A stretch of DNA of 64,000 nt from Burkholderia mayonis (GTDB lineage Bacteria; Pseudomonadota; Gammaproteobacteria; Burkholderiales; Burkholderiaceae): contig NZ_CP013386.1 in NCBI RefSeq assembly GCF_001523745.2, positions 744,001 through 808,000 on the forward strand, written 5' to 3'. The position numbers and the translations under genes are program-made. Below the pieces are notes generated by a model. It saw nothing but the letters and a program-made list of their open reading frames with translations, had not been told where the DNA came from and made no database searches. This document shows, in pieces, positions 16,623-26,284 of this stretch (position 1 is the first letter of the stretch; every line of letters begins with the position of its first letter).

Positions 16623-17432
16623 CTATTTGCCCATCGTGACGAGCAAGGTGACGTCCATCGGCAAGTTAACCGGCGCCGATCCCGGATACAGATCGTTGGC
16701 AAGCAAATGGAACGTTCCGCCGTAATGAATCGTGTGCGAGCCGGGCGGCAGTTGAAGCATCAGGTAATAGCCATCGGCCACCGACGTGCCGTTTCCTCCA
16801 GTGCTATTGAAAATCCATGGCGTCGGGGCATGGAAGTGGAATTGCTGCGTGAGGGCGTGGTAATTCTGAAGATTGCTGATCGGGACGTTGTCGATCGTGC
16901 AGAACAGATCGCCGATGCGGCTGAAGAACTTTTGCGCGATTGCTTGTTGGCCGACTGCCGTGGTGGCGAAGAAAGGCGGACTATCGAGCGACGATGCTTC
17001 TATGTCGAGCATGGTCAGGAATATTGCTTTGCCGGCCGGAATGATCGTCGCCGACTGGTTGCAGACCAGCGGCGATCCGTCGGGAGCCAGACTGGGTGCG
17101 GACCAAAACCAGACATTGCCCGTTTGCGCGGCTGAGATGGGACGGTTGTTGCAATCGAGAAACGGATGCGGCGGATTGGCGAGCGGCAACGCCAGAGCCC
17201 ATTGCCAGAATGCCGTCGACCACTGGGCATAGGTTTGGCCTTCGAACATCGCGTCCGGCGGGACGATGTTGACGCTTGCCACCGCTGCCGGCGCGACGGA
17301 GTCATGGACGACTGCAGCGGGAGTCGCACCGTCGCTCCCGCTGCCTCCCCCGCAGCCGCTGAGCGCGGTCGCGAGCGAAACGACTATTGCGGCGTGCAAT
17401 GCCTGCTTGATGAGTGGGGCGAAATCGATCAT
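16623..17432 (-). CDS. Predicted lipoprotein of a conserved family with a FWQWAL motif, function unknown
   Basis: 269 residues from the ATG at 17432, chosen because GGAGG lies eight bases upstream; the longer ORF has no such signal. Residues 1-27 form a lipoprotein signal peptide with lipobox LSGC at 24-27, followed by a Gly/Ser linker. The mature part begins with YAQWSTAFWQWALALPLANP, and CNNRPISAAQTGNVWFWSAP follows; later come AGKAIFLTMLDIE and, near the C-terminus, LPPGSHTIHYGG. This recalls a family of uncharacterised secreted proteins with an AxWWQWA-type motif and a beta-sandwich-like end, but I cannot name a function. Monocistronic, minus strand, tail-to-tail with hmp. Confidence 0.8.
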   Translation of the reverse strand: MIDFAPLIKQALHAAIVVSLATALSGCGGGSGSDGATPAAVVHDSVAPAAVASVNIVPPDAMFEGQTYAQWSTAFWQWALALPLANPPHPFLDCNNRPISAAQTGNVWFWSAPSLAPDGSPLVCNQSATIIPAGKAIFLTMLDIEASSLDSPPFFATTAVGQQAIAQKFFSRIGDLFCTIDNVPISNLQNYHALTQQFHFHAPTPWIFNSTGGNGTSVADGYYLMLQLPPGSHTIHYGGTFHLLANDLYPGSAPVNLPMDVTLLVTMGK

Positions 17433-18102
17433 GGTGGCCTCCAGCTTGCCAAAGTGTGGTTCGGGGGCGACTGGAATCGGGTGGGCGATGCACGAACGTG
17501 CTGACACGAGACGGCCAACGCGTTGCCGGGCGGCAGTGGCGCATTCGGTTGACCGAGGGAGTTTTCTGGATTGTTACCCGCACGAAGCGATGGGGCGCGT
17601 CGTGCCCGCTACGGAGTCCAATCGACTGTGGCATCCATGCGAGCGGCGTGCCACTTGTGTCCCGGCAACCGTTCGGGCGCGTTCGAACCAGACAGGAAAC
17701 AAGATATGCTTCGGAAGCGGTGGGGAACGTCTCACTTCCGATACGTTGGAAGCCGGGGAACGCCGCGGCGATGTCGATCTGCGAATTTCGAGTTTTTTCG
17801 TTACGACAGGTCGGTTGCTAACCGCTTGTTTTCATTGTGTTCGATTGCGGTCGCCGCCTCGTGACGCGTCCGTCTGCGCCGGCGCACCTGCGGGATTTGC
17901 ATCATTTGCAATAGGCAGAGGAGTGCAGGAACCGGTTCGACATGGTGCCGAAGACAAGGGGGCGATGTCACGCCGGAAGAACGCGTTCCTTCATGGCAGC
18001 ACGAGATGGCGGCGGGCCGTTGCCGGGTCATTCGCCGCGCTCGCGTTTGTCGCGGACGGCTTGTCATCGGAGCACGGACACGCGGTCCGTGATGCCACAT
18101 CG
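17433..18102. other. Intergenic region between the lipoprotein gene and aroG
   Basis: About 670 bases, less GC-rich than the flanks in its middle part, without a supportable gene. A plus-strand frame from 17967 (MSRRKNAFLHG...) looks like a signal peptide, but it runs on through the antisense of aroG and lacks a well-spaced ribosome binding site. Confidence 0.5.
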
Positions 18103-18108
18103 GATATG

Positions 18109-18132
18109 AAACCCCCGGGCGGTGCCCGGGGG
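18109..18132 (-). terminator. Intrinsic terminator after aroG
   Basis: On the minus strand a 9-bp GC stem (CCCCCGGGC at 18112-18120 with GCCCGGGGG at 18124-18132, three-base loop) is followed by TTT, 22 bases after the aroG stop. Confidence 0.75.
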
Positions 18133-18153
18133 CGTGCTCGATCGTCGAGGGGA

Positions 18154-19227
18154 TCAGTTGCCGCTGCCGCGCGCGACGCGCCGCGCCTTCACCGATTCGG
18201 CGAGGCCTTCGAGCACCTTCACACTGTCGTCCCAGTTGATGCACGCGTCGGTGATGCTCTGGCCGTAGGTCAGCTCGCAGCCTTCCTTCAGATCCTGGCG
18301 GCCCTCGACGAGATGCGATTCGACCATCACGCCGACGATCCGCTCGTCGCCCGCCGCGATCTGGCGGCCGATGTCCGCACAGACCGGGATCTGGTTCTCG
18401 TGCTTCTTCGAGCTGTTCGCGTGGCTCGCGTCGATCATCAGACGCGCGGCGAGACCCGCCTTGCCGATGTCCGCGCATGCGGCGTTCACGCTGTCCGCGT
18501 CGTAGTTCGGCGCTTTGCCGCCGCGCAGGATCACGTGGCAGTCCTCGTTGCCGGCCGTCGACACGATCGCCGAATGCCCGCCCTTCGTCACCGACAGGAA
18601 ATGGTGCGGCTGCGACGCGGCCTTGATCGCGTCGACCGCGATCTTCACGTTGCCGTCGGTGCCGTTCTTGAAGCCGACCGGGCACGACAGCCCCGACGCG
18701 AGTTCGCGGTGCACCTGCGACTCCGTCGTGCGCGCGCCGATCGCGCCCCACGAGATCAGGTCGGCGATGTACTGCGGGCTGATCATGTCGAGGTACTCCG
18801 TGCCGGCGGGCAGCCCCATCTCGTTGATCTGCAGCAGCAGCTCGCGCGCGGTGCGCAGGCCGTCGTTGATCTTGAAGCTGTTGTCGAGGTGCGGATCGTT
18901 GATGAGCCCCTTCCAGCCGACCGTCGTGCGCGGCTTCTCGAAGTACACCCGCATCACGATCTCGAGCTCGTTCTCGAAGCGCCCGCGCTCCTTGACGAGC
19001 CGGCCCGCGTATTCGAGCGCCGCCTTGGTGTCGTGAATCGAGCACGGCCCGATGATGACGATGAGGCGATCGTCCATCCCGTGCAGGATCCGGTGCATCG
19101 CCTGGCGCGAGTTGTAGATGAGTTCCGACACCGCTTCGCTCAGCGCGAATTCGCGGATCAGGTGCGCAGGCGGAATCAGTTCCTTGAGTTCTCGGATGCG
19201 GACGTCGTCGGTATTGTGCGGGGGCAT
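18154..19227 (-). CDS. aroG: 3-deoxy-7-phosphoheptulonate synthase (DAHP synthase, class I)
   Basis: 357 residues, typical of AroG/AroF/AroH enzymes. Landmarks include VIIGPCSIHD (metal-ligand Cys), YFEKPRTTVGWKGLINDP, PVGFKNGTDG, GHSAIVSTAGN, HVILRGGK, MIDASHANSSK and VMVESHLVEG. It condenses phosphoenolpyruvate and erythrose 4-phosphate, the first step of aromatic amino-acid synthesis. A GGAG lies about ten bases before the ATG. The 290-base leader has the full structure of a transcription attenuator with an aromatic-rich leader peptide (separate entries), so expression is probably controlled by charged tRNA levels for Phe, Tyr and Trp. Confidence 0.97.
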   Translation of the reverse strand: MPPHNTDDVRIRELKELIPPAHLIREFALSEAVSELIYNSRQAMHRILHGMDDRLIVIIGPCSIHDTKAALEYAGRLVKERGRFENELEIVMRVYFEKPRTTVGWKGLINDPHLDNSFKINDGLRTARELLLQINEMGLPAGTEYLDMISPQYIADLISWGAIGARTTESQVHRELASGLSCPVGFKNGTDGNVKIAVDAIKAASQPHHFLSVTKGGHSAIVSTAGNEDCHVILRGGKAPNYDADSVNAACADIGKAGLAARLMIDASHANSSKKHENQIPVCADIGRQIAAGDERIVGVMVESHLVEGRQDLKEGCELTYGQSITDACINWDDSVKVLEGLAESVKARRVARGSGN

Positions 19228-19357
19228 GCTTGAGTTCTCCAGTTCGGGGCGCCGCCCGGCGAACGCGGGTGCGGCTAGCGATTCAATTCGACAAATCGGG
19301 TTGTTCGGAAAAGCCGGTGGATCGTTCCGTCTGCCGCTGCTGCGAACCGGCGGGGCG

Positions 19358-19389
19358 AAAAAAAACCGCCGGGTTCGCCGGCGGTTTTT
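19358..19389 (-). terminator. Attenuator terminator in the aroG leader (3:4 hairpin)
   Basis: Read on the minus strand, segment 3 CCGCCGG (19378-19384) pairs with segment 4 CCGGCGG (19366-19372) across a five-base loop. The stem is extended by A5:T5 pairs and followed by eight T residues (19365-19358). It sits about 130 bases upstream of the aroG start and 29 bases after the leader-peptide stop. Segment 3 can instead pair with CTGGCGG inside the leader ORF. Confidence 0.85.
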
Positions 19390-19417
19390 CGGGAATTCGG
19401 TTGCGCTTCGCGCGCCA

Positions 19418-19483
19418 TCACTCCTCTCGATCCGCCAGCGGTCTGAGATGCCAAAAAAAGTAAAAGTAAAACTTTGCGGACAT
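19418..19483 (-). CDS. aroG leader peptide with seven consecutive aromatic codons
   Basis: A 21-codon ORF whose residues 5-11 are FYFYFFW, followed by HLRPLADREE and a stop. An in-frame ATG six codons upstream (19501) could give a 27-residue version; no clear ribosome binding site distinguishes them. Seven consecutive Phe/Tyr/Trp codons are far beyond chance and match the logic of amino-acid attenuation, in which a ribosome starved of charged aromatic tRNAs stalls here. The start region contains segment 1 (TCCGCCA on the minus strand, complement of 19483-19489) and codons 15-18 contain segment 2 (TGGCGGA, complement of 19431-19437). These two pair perfectly, while segment 2 can alternatively pair with terminator segment 3. 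Confidence 0.85.
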   Translation of the reverse strand: MSAKFYFYFFWHLRPLADREE

Positions 19484-19525
19484 GGCGGAGATGCGGTTCA
19501 TCAATGAAGCGATAACAGAACGAGA

Positions 19526-19554
19526 TTTATACCTGGTCGGCGCGCGGCTGGCAA
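19526..19554 (-). promoter_or_regulatory. Promoter of the aroG leader
   Basis: On the minus strand TTGCCA (complement of 19549-19554), a 17-bp spacer and TATAAA (complement of 19526-19531) form a good sigma-70-type promoter. Transcription would begin near 19519, about 18 or 36 bases before the two candidate leader-peptide starts. Confidence 0.75.
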
Positions 19555-19638
19555 TCCTGTGACCTTAAAAATGCGGACGATCCGCGCGATTTCGGCAATT
19601 CGCGCGAATTGTCTGCGCCAAGATGCGGCAATGCCGCA

Positions 19639-21108
19639 TTACGACGCAGTGCCGCCGACCGTCATGTTGTCGAGCCGCAACGTCGGCTGGCCGACGCCGA
19701 CGGGCACGCTCTGCCCCTCCTTGCCGCACACGCCGACGCCCGTGTCGAGCTTCATGTCGTTGCCGATCATGCTCACGTACTTGAGCGATTCCGGGCCGCT
19801 GCCGATCAGCGTCGCGCCCTTCACGGGGTACGTGACCTTGCCGTTCTCGATCATGTACGCCTCGGATGCCGAGAACACGAACTTGCCGTTCGTGATGTCG
19901 ACCTGGCCGCCGCCGAAGTTCACCGCATAGAGGCCATGCTTGACCGACTCGATGATCTCCTGCGGATCCTTGTCGCCGTTCAGCATGTACGTGTTCGTCA
20001 TCCGCGGCATCGGCAGCGCCGCATACGACTCGCGCCGCGCATTGCCGGTGACGGGCATCTTCATCAGCCGCGCGTTCAGCGTGTCCTGGATGTAGCCCTT
20101 CAGAATGCCGTCCTCGATGAGGGTCGTGCATTGCGTCGGGTTGCCTTCGTCGTCGATGTTCAGCGACCCGCGGCGGTTTGGCAGCGTGCCGTCGTCGACG
20201 ACCGTCACGCCCTTCGCCGCGACTTGCTCGCCGATGCGGCCCGCGAACGCCGACGAGCCCTTGCGGTTGAAGTCGCCTTCGAGGCCGTGGCCGATCGCTT
20301 CGTGCAGCAGCACGCCGGGCCAGCCCGGGCCGAGCACGACCGTCATCGCGCCCGCGGGCGCGGGACGCGCGTCGAGGTTCACGAGCGCCGCGTGCACCGC
20401 GTCGTCGACGTAGCGCGACAGCACGTCGTCGGTGAAGTAGTCGTAGTCGAAGCGGCCGCCGCCGCCGCCCGAGCCGATCTCGCGCCGGCCGTTCTGCTCG
20501 GCGATCACGGTCACCGATACGCGCACGAGCGGGCGGATGTCCGCCGCGAGCGCGCCGTCGCTGCGCGCGACGAGCACGACGTCGTATTCGCCCGCGAGGC
20601 CCGCCATCACCTGCGTGATACGCGGGTCGCGGCCGCGCGCCATTTGCTCGACGCGCTCGAGGAGCTTCACTTTCGCGGTCGCGTCAAGCGACGCGAGCGG
20701 ATCGGAGGGCAGGTACAGGTCGCGGCCCGAGATGCCTTTCAGCGACGACGCGGCGCGAATCTTCTGCTTGCCGCCGCCCGCGGCGGCAATCGCTTTCGTC
20801 GCCGCGGCCGCCTGGAGGATCGCGTCGGGCGACAGGTCGTCCGAATACGCGAACGCGGTGCGGTCGCCCGCGACCGCGCGCACGCCGACGCCCTGGTCGA
20901 TGCTGAAGCTGCCCGATTTGACGATGCCTTCCTCGAGACTCCATGCCTCGCTGCGGGTCGCCTGGAAGTACAGGTCCGCGTAGTCGACGCGATGCGTGAA
21001 GATGTCCGCGAGCGTGCGCGTCAGGAGGGTTTCGTCGAGGCCGTACGGCGTGAGCAGGACGTCCTTCGCGAGTGCGAGATTGCGGATGCCGGGTTCGATG
21101 ATGTTCAT
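19639..21108 (-). CDS. tldD: Metalloprotease TldD
   Basis: 489 residues, normal for TldD. The metal-binding HExxxH is in [20 protein letters not shown], preceded by VVLGPGWPG. The N-terminal half shows [18 protein letters not shown] and [20 protein letters not shown]. The end contains [20 protein letters not shown]. TldD with TldE/PmbA forms a heterodimeric protease that trims peptides such as microcin precursors and affects toxin-antitoxin turnover. It is the last gene of a minus-strand run yhdP-nit-tldD, about 110 bases after the amidase gene. Partner tldE is not in the window. Confidence 0.97.
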   Translation of the reverse strand: MNIIEPGIRNLALAKDVLLTPYGLDETLLTRTLADIFTHRVDYADLYFQATRSEAWSLEEGIVKSGSFSIDQGVGVRAVAGDRTAFAYSDDLSPDAILQAAAATKAIAAAGGGKQKIRAASSLKGISGRDLYLPSDPLASLDATAKVKLLERVEQMARGRDPRITQVMAGLAGEYDVVLVARSDGALAADIRPLVRVSVTVIAEQNGRREIGSGGGGGRFDYDYFTDDVLSRYVDDAVHAALVNLDARPAPAGAMTVVLGPGWPGVLLHEAIGHGLEGDFNRKGSSAFAGRIGEQVAAKGVTVVDDGTLPNRRGSLNIDDEGNPTQCTTLIEDGILKGYIQDTLNARLMKMPVTGNARRESYAALPMPRMTNTYMLNGDKDPQEIIESVKHGLYAVNFGGGQVDITNGKFVFSASEAYMIENGKVTYPVKGATLIGSGPESLKYVSMIGNDMKLDTGVGVCGKEGQSVPVGVGQPTLRLDNMTVGGTAS

Positions 21109-21218
21109 GCGGATTCGGGGATTCTCAAATTCTGAAACGGTTGTCGGACGCGCCTTCTTTCCGGTTAGATGGATCGCGGCGGCCGTCTTTCAATGGCGGC
21201 GGTCCGGCGATCCGGCGC

Positions 21219-22046
21219 TCATGCGAGCACGCGGTGCCGCCACGCGGGCAGGCTCTGCCGCACGTCGGCGATCCGCGCGGGATCGACATCGCCCGCGACG
21301 ACGCCCGCGCCTTCGTCGCGCTCCGCGACGACTTCGCCCCACGGATCGACGAGCATGCTGTGGCCCCACGTGCGGCGGCCGTTTTCGTGCTTGCCGCCTT
21401 GCGCGGCGGCGAGCACGTAGCATTGATTCTCGACCGCGCGGGCGCGCAGGAGCGTCTCCCAATGCGCGCGGCCCGTCGTGTACGTAAACGCCGACGGCAC
21501 GACGATCATCGCGCAGTCGCCCATCTTCCGGTACAACTCCGGAAAGCGCAGATCGTAGCAGACCGACAGGCCGACCCGGCCGAACGGCGCGTCGAACGTG
21601 CGCACCGCGTCGCCCGGGCGGATCGTGCGCGCCTCGTCGAACGACTCGTCGCCCTTCTCGAAGTTGAACAGGTGGATCTTGTCGTAGCGGGCCGCTTCGC
21701 GCCCCTGCGGGTCGAACACGAGCGTCGTGTTCAGCACGCGTGACGGCTCGGGCGCCTTCAGCGGCAGCGTGCCGCCGATCACCCAGACGCCGTGCGCTTT
21801 CGCGCAGTCGGCGAGAAAGCGCTGGATCGGGCCGTCCTGGTAAGGCTCGGCGAGCGCGAGCTTGTCGGCGTCGGTGTGGCCCATGAAGCAGAAATATTCG
21901 GGCAGCAGCACGAGCCGCGCGCCCGACGCCGCCGCGTCGGCGATCAGCCGCCCGGCTTCGGCGAGGTTGCGCTCGAGATCGGGCGTGCTGACCATTTGCA
22001 GCGCGGCGACCCGAAACGGCGTGGCTAAAGCATGGCGGTCGGTCAT
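21219..22046 (-). CDS. Nitrilase-superfamily amidase (Nit1-like, deaminated glutathione amidase type)
   Basis: 275 residues. The Glu-Lys-Cys catalytic triad of carbon-nitrogen hydrolases is visible: Glu in LVLLPEYFCFMG, Lys in ARYDKIHLFNFE and Cys in GLSVCYDLRFPELYR. The flanking motifs VPSAFTYTTGRAHWETLLRARAVENQCY and WGHSMLVDPWGEVVAE (read as successive elements) match the Nit1/YbeM branch, which hydrolyses the side product deaminated glutathione. It lies between yhdP and tldD on the same strand, an order common in beta-proteobacteria; the 44-base gap to yhdP suggests one transcript. Confidence 0.93.
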   Translation of the reverse strand: MTDRHALATPFRVAALQMVSTPDLERNLAEAGRLIADAAASGARLVLLPEYFCFMGHTDADKLALAEPYQDGPIQRFLADCAKAHGVWVIGGTLPLKAPEPSRVLNTTLVFDPQGREAARYDKIHLFNFEKGDESFDEARTIRPGDAVRTFDAPFGRVGLSVCYDLRFPELYRKMGDCAMIVVPSAFTYTTGRAHWETLLRARAVENQCYVLAAAQGGKHENGRRTWGHSMLVDPWGEVVAERDEGAGVVAGDVDPARIADVRQSLPAWRHRVLA

Positions 22047-22090
22047 GGCGGATTCGATAGCCGAAAAAAAGTGCGGGCCCGGCGGCCGCG

Positions 22091-25000
22091 TCAGTGCTCG
22101 GTGGCCGCGGGCGCGTAGCCCATCTTACCCCGATCGTTGCCGACACGCTCGATGTGCGGATGCGCCCACGATCCCGTGATCGCGTAGTTCACCGCGAACG
22201 CGTGCGCGAGCGTCTGCGACAGCGCGAGGTTCGCGGCGAGCACGCCCAGGCCGAGGAGCGGATTGAAAATCGCCGCGCCGATCGCGGCCGCGCTCGCGCT
22301 GACCTTCGGCGCGATGTGCGCGTTCAGGTCCTGCGTCTCGTGCGCGAGGTCGACCGCCCCCGTTACCGTCACTTTCGCGGGCGGCGTCTTCATTTCGAAA
22401 TCCTGCGTATGCGCGATGCCGTTCTCGATCCTGCCCGTGCCCGTAATCGTCTCGAACGGCAGGCCCTTGCCGATCACGTCGCGGAAGTCGAGCGTCAGGA
22501 AGCGCGCGAGGCCTTGCAGGCTCAGCACGCCGAGCAGCTTCGCCGCGCCCGGATCGACCTTCAGGATCTGGCCGTGCGCGAGATCGAGCGACAGGCGGCC
22601 GTTCAGCGTCGGATAGTCGATCGCGGTCGGACCGCCGCGCCACGCGACCTTGCCCGACAGCGTGCCGCGCCCATTCTCGACGGTCCTCGGCAGGCCGACG
22701 CGGTCGAGGAGGGCGCCCGCGTCGTCGATCGCGAGCGTGAAGTCGAACACGGTGCGGCGCGGCGCGTCGTCCTCGTCGACGCCGCGCGCGAGCGCGCGCC
22801 GCGACGTGCGCCAGTTCGCGGTCGCGGTGAGCTTCGCGGCCGGATTCGCGAGCTCGAGCTTGTCGAGCTGCCAGACGGGAATGCCGTTCTCGTCGATGTT
22901 GCGCGCGTCGACCTCGAGCCGGCCGATGTCGTGGCCGCGCGCGACGACCTGGTCGACGACGAGGTCGATTGCCGGCATCGCATGGTTGGTGGGCGTCGGC
23001 AAATCGATCGCGCGGCCGACGAGATCGTGCTCGGCGCTTGCCGGGATCACGAGCTTCGCGAGCCGCGCGCTCAGCACGCCCGCGCCCGTCGGGCCGCCGC
23101 CCGGCGCCCACGACAGATAGCCGGACACTTGGTTGGACGCGATGTTCGCCTGCCACAGGTCGTCGATGTGCGACGCGCCGACGATCACGTTCTCCCAGTT
23201 GCGCTTGAGCAGCTTCAGCGTGCCGAAGTGCAGCGCGAAACGCTTCGGCGCGAAGCTCGCGAGATCGATCGGCGCGGCGGCCGGCTTTTCGCGTGCGGCG
23301 GGCGACTTGCCGAAGCCTTGCGCGAACGCTTGCCACGCATCCGCATCGAGCTCGGGTACGTCGATGGCCGCGCTCACGCCTTCCTGCGGCATGTCGGGCA
23401 TCCGGTTCATCCCGATCGCGCCGCGCACCGCGCGCACCGGCTGGCCGCGCTCGACGTCGAGCAGGTACGTCGCGGCGAGTGGGCCGAGCTTCAGGTCCGC
23501 GCGCTCGAGCGGCTTGGCGCCCGCCTGCGGCTCGGGCGCGAGCGCGAAGCTGAACGGCATCGGCGTGCCGGCCGGCTTTGCGAACGGCGCGGGGAAGTCG
23601 AGCGCGACGCCCGTCAGGTCGGAGCTCGCGGTGATGTCAGGCAGGCCGCCTTTCGCACCGCGCACGGCGAGCTGATACGGCGCTTCGCCGACGACGCGCT
23701 CGAGCGCGGCCGCCGCCGCGCCGCGCAGGTTCAGCCCGCGCGCGGCGTCGACCGACAGACGGCCGTCGACATCGAACGCATAGCGGCCGTTCGCCGACAG
23801 CGAGCCGCTCGCGCGCACGTCGCCGCCGAGGAAGCGCGCGGTCAGCCGGTCGACCGTCGCGGTGTGCTGGGTGAAGCGCAGGTTGCCGCGCAGCCGCGTC
23901 AACGGCGGCACGCCGTCGGCTTCGAGCGTGTTGCCGGCGAAGCCGAGCACGCCGTCGACGCCGACGTGCGGATGCTGAACGTGCTGCGGGATGTCGAGCT
24001 TGAGCGCGAGCGTCGCCGGCCCTTGCGCGCGCACGAGGTTGCCGATGTGGCCCGTCATCCCGGCAACCGCGCTGTGGTTTGCGTAGTCGAGCAGATCGGC
24101 GAGCGGGCCGTGCGCACGGCCTTCGATCACGAGCGGCGAATGCGTGGGGCGGCCGAGATCGTCGATTCGCCCCGTCACCTTCGTGAGCGCGACGCCCTTG
24201 TAGTGCGCGCGGTCGATGTCGAAGCGCAGCTTGTTCTGTTCGAGCTCGAATACGCCGTCGATCCCGTCGAGCGCGGGCCACACGTTCGGCGTGCCGTTCG
24301 CTAGCGTGCGCGGCGGCTGCGGCGTCGGCTCGAACTTGCCGCCCGAGAACGGCGCGACGATGTGGAACACGCCCGCCTTCGGATCGTGCTCGTACGGGAA
24401 AGTCTCGAGCGGGCCCTTCGCGACGATCGTCGCGCCTTTCTTCACCTGGCCCGCCTGCAGCGCGTGGCCGAGGTACAGGCGCAGGTGGTCGGACAGGCTC
24501 GTCGGCAGGTAGCGGGTGATGCGCGCGACGGCCGCGCGCTCGAAGTCGGCCTTCAGGTCGAGCGAGCCGCGGCCGTGGCCGGGGTTCGCGTAGCTGCCCG
24601 CGACCGCGATCGCCGCGTCGGCGTTCTCGACATGGAACTCCGGCACTGCGACGTCGACCCGCGCATGCCGCTCGCCCGGCGCGGGCGTGATGGTCCAGTT
24701 CGCGCGACCGCGCAGCCGGTCGAACGCGAGGCGCGGCTCGTCGAACACGCCGGGCACCGTGACGGCCGCGTCGACTGTGTCGAAGCTCGCCGCGCCGCCT
24801 TTCTCGTCCGCGTCGACGTGGCCCCACAGGTTCTCGACGCCCGGAATCCCCGCGCGCGGGTGGCCGTGCGGCGACAGCCCGGGCGGCGGCTCCTGCGCCT
24901 CGAAGCTGATCCCCCGCAGGTCGCCCTGGAACCGGTAGCGGATGATCGGCGCGGTGCCGCTCTGGCGTTCTTCGTCGACGAATTCGGCGCTCGCCGGCTT

Positions 25001-26284
25001 CGCGCGCTCGACCTCGATCGCGTAGTTCGCGACGAGCCCGCGCGGATCGAAGCGCACGAGCTCGTTGCGCAGTCGCGCCGGAAGCGGCAGCCCGCGGATG
25101 AATTCGGCGAGGATCCCGAGATCGACTCGGTCGCCGGACACGCTCAGCAACTGGCCTTCGTCGACGCTCGGCACGCGGTAGCGCGCCGTCAGCGTGTGCA
25201 GCGCGAGCGCGCGGGAGACCGGCGTGCCGTCGGGCAGCGGCGGCTGGCCGAGCTCCGCGTGCAGCCGCGACAGGTGCAGTGTGTAGTCGCGCTTCGGGTC
25301 GATCGCGACGTCCCAGCCGAAGCGCGCGACCGGGATGTCGAGCCGCGGCTGCGTCGGGCGCACGCGCAGGGCGACGTCGTAGCCGCGCAGCTCGCCGCCC
25401 GCGCCGTACAGATGGCCGTCGGCGAAATGCGCCCAGATCGCGTTGTCGATCCGGCCCGCGTACGCGGTCAGACGGATGTTCGCATAGCGCGCGAGCGTCG
25501 GCAGGTCGACGGGGCCCGTCGACAGGTACGCGTCGCCCGTCCAGTTCGACGGCTTGCCGATCGGCGCGAGCGCCTTGTGGACGAAGCGCGCGCGGAAGTC
25601 GAGCGGGCCATGGAACAGCGTGCCGTTCGCGGGCGCCTGCAGCGCGATCCGGTGGACGATGCCGTCGTTCAGCACCGCGATGCGGATGCCCTTCAACGCG
25701 AGCTCGGGCGCGTCGTGCTGCGCGTCGCGCCAGCGCAGCGTGCCGCCTCGCAGCACGATCGCCTCCTGCTTCAGCAGCCACGCGCTGAACGTGTCGTCGG
25801 CGCCCGTCTTCGTCGTCGGCACGGCGACGCCCGCGACGAAAAGGGAGCCGTCCGCGCGGCGCTCGGTCAGCAGGTCGGGATTGTCGACGACGAGGCTCGA
25901 CAGCGTCGGCGCGAAGCGCGCGAGCGAGCGCCACGACAGCGCGGCCGTCGCGTGCGGGACCGACAGCGCGACGCGGCCGTCGCGGCCGCGGATCGTCAGG
26001 TCGCTGATGTCGACGCCCGGCTGCATCCCCGACCAGTGCGGCGCGAGCCGGCCGATCCGCAATTCGGCGTGGAGCTTTTGCGAGACGAAGGTTTCGATCC
26101 GCGGACGGTACTCGTCGATGCGCGGCAGCAGCAGGTAGCGCAGCCCGAGGAAGAGGGCGGCCGCGATGAAGTAAGCGGCGAGCGCGATCGCCAGCACGCC
26201 CTTGAACACGCGACGCAAGACCGGGTGATCGTGCTGCGGAGGTCCGGCTTCGGTCGTTGCGGCGGAATCCTGACGGTCGGACAT
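22091..26284 (-). CDS. yhdP: YhdP family AsmA-like protein
   Basis: 1397 residues. A single N-terminal membrane anchor (FKGVLAIALAAYFIAAALFL, about residues 27-46) is followed by a very long periplasmic beta-rich region. The C-terminus (about 1150-1380) has the DUF3971/AsmA-like end with FEMKTPPAKVTVTGAVDLAHE and NPLLGLGVLAANLALSQTLAH. YhdP, TamB and YdbH are now regarded as bridge proteins for phospholipid transport from inner to outer membrane. It starts divergently from glnE, 181 bases away, and heads the yhdP-nit-tldD run. Length and end sequence match the family, so the identification is secure although the middle is poorly conserved. Confidence 0.93.
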   Translation of the reverse strand: MSDRQDSAATTEAGPPQHDHPVLRRVFKGVLAIALAAYFIAAALFLGLRYLLLPRIDEYRPRIETFVSQKLHAELRIGRLAPHWSGMQPGVDISDLTIRGRDGRVALSVPHATAALSWRSLARFAPTLSSLVVDNPDLLTERRADGSLFVAGVAVPTTKTGADDTFSAWLLKQEAIVLRGGTLRWRDAQHDAPELALKGIRIAVLNDGIVHRIALQAPANGTLFHGPLDFRARFVHKALAPIGKPSNWTGDAYLSTGPVDLPTLARYANIRLTAYAGRIDNAIWAHFADGHLYGAGGELRGYDVALRVRPTQPRLDIPVARFGWDVAIDPKRDYTLHLSRLHAELGQPPLPDGTPVSRALALHTLTARYRVPSVDEGQLLSVSGDRVDLGILAEFIRGLPLPARLRNELVRFDPRGLVANYAIEVERAKPASAEFVDEERQSGTAPIIRYRFQGDLRGISFEAQEPPPGLSPHGHPRAGIPGVENLWGHVDADEKGGAASFDTVDAAVTVPGVFDEPRLAFDRLRGRANWTITPAPGERHARVDVAVPEFHVENADAAIAVAGSYANPGHGRGSLDLKADFERAAVARITRYLPTSLSDHLRLYLGHALQAGQVKKGATIVAKGPLETFPYEHDPKAGVFHIVAPFSGGKFEPTPQPPRTLANGTPNVWPALDGIDGVFELEQNKLRFDIDRAHYKGVALTKVTGRIDDLGRPTHSPLVIEGRAHGPLADLLDYANHSAVAGMTGHIGNLVRAQGPATLALKLDIPQHVQHPHVGVDGVLGFAGNTLEADGVPPLTRLRGNLRFTQHTATVDRLTARFLGGDVRASGSLSANGRYAFDVDGRLSVDAARGLNLRGAAAAALERVVGEAPYQLAVRGAKGGLPDITASSDLTGVALDFPAPFAKPAGTPMPFSFALAPEPQAGAKPLERADLKLGPLAATYLLDVERGQPVRAVRGAIGMNRMPDMPQEGVSAAIDVPELDADAWQAFAQGFGKSPAAREKPAAAPIDLASFAPKRFALHFGTLKLLKRNWENVIVGASHIDDLWQANIASNQVSGYLSWAPGGGPTGAGVLSARLAKLVIPASAEHDLVGRAIDLPTPTNHAMPAIDLVVDQVVARGHDIGRLEVDARNIDENGIPVWQLDKLELANPAAKLTATANWRTSRRALARGVDEDDAPRRTVFDFTLAIDDAGALLDRVGLPRTVENGRGTLSGKVAWRGGPTAIDYPTLNGRLSLDLAHGQILKVDPGAAKLLGVLSLQGLARFLTLDFRDVIGKGLPFETITGTGRIENGIAHTQDFEMKTPPAKVTVTGAVDLAHETQDLNAHIAPKVSASAAAIGAAIFNPLLGLGVLAANLALSQTLAHAFAVNYAITGSWAHPHIERVGNDRGKMGYAPAATEH

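Noticed and set aside
17967..18160. Plus-strand ORF starting MSRRKNAFLHG
   Set aside because: The N-terminus looks signal-like, but the frame continues through the antisense of aroG and the purine tract is only about three bases from the ATG.
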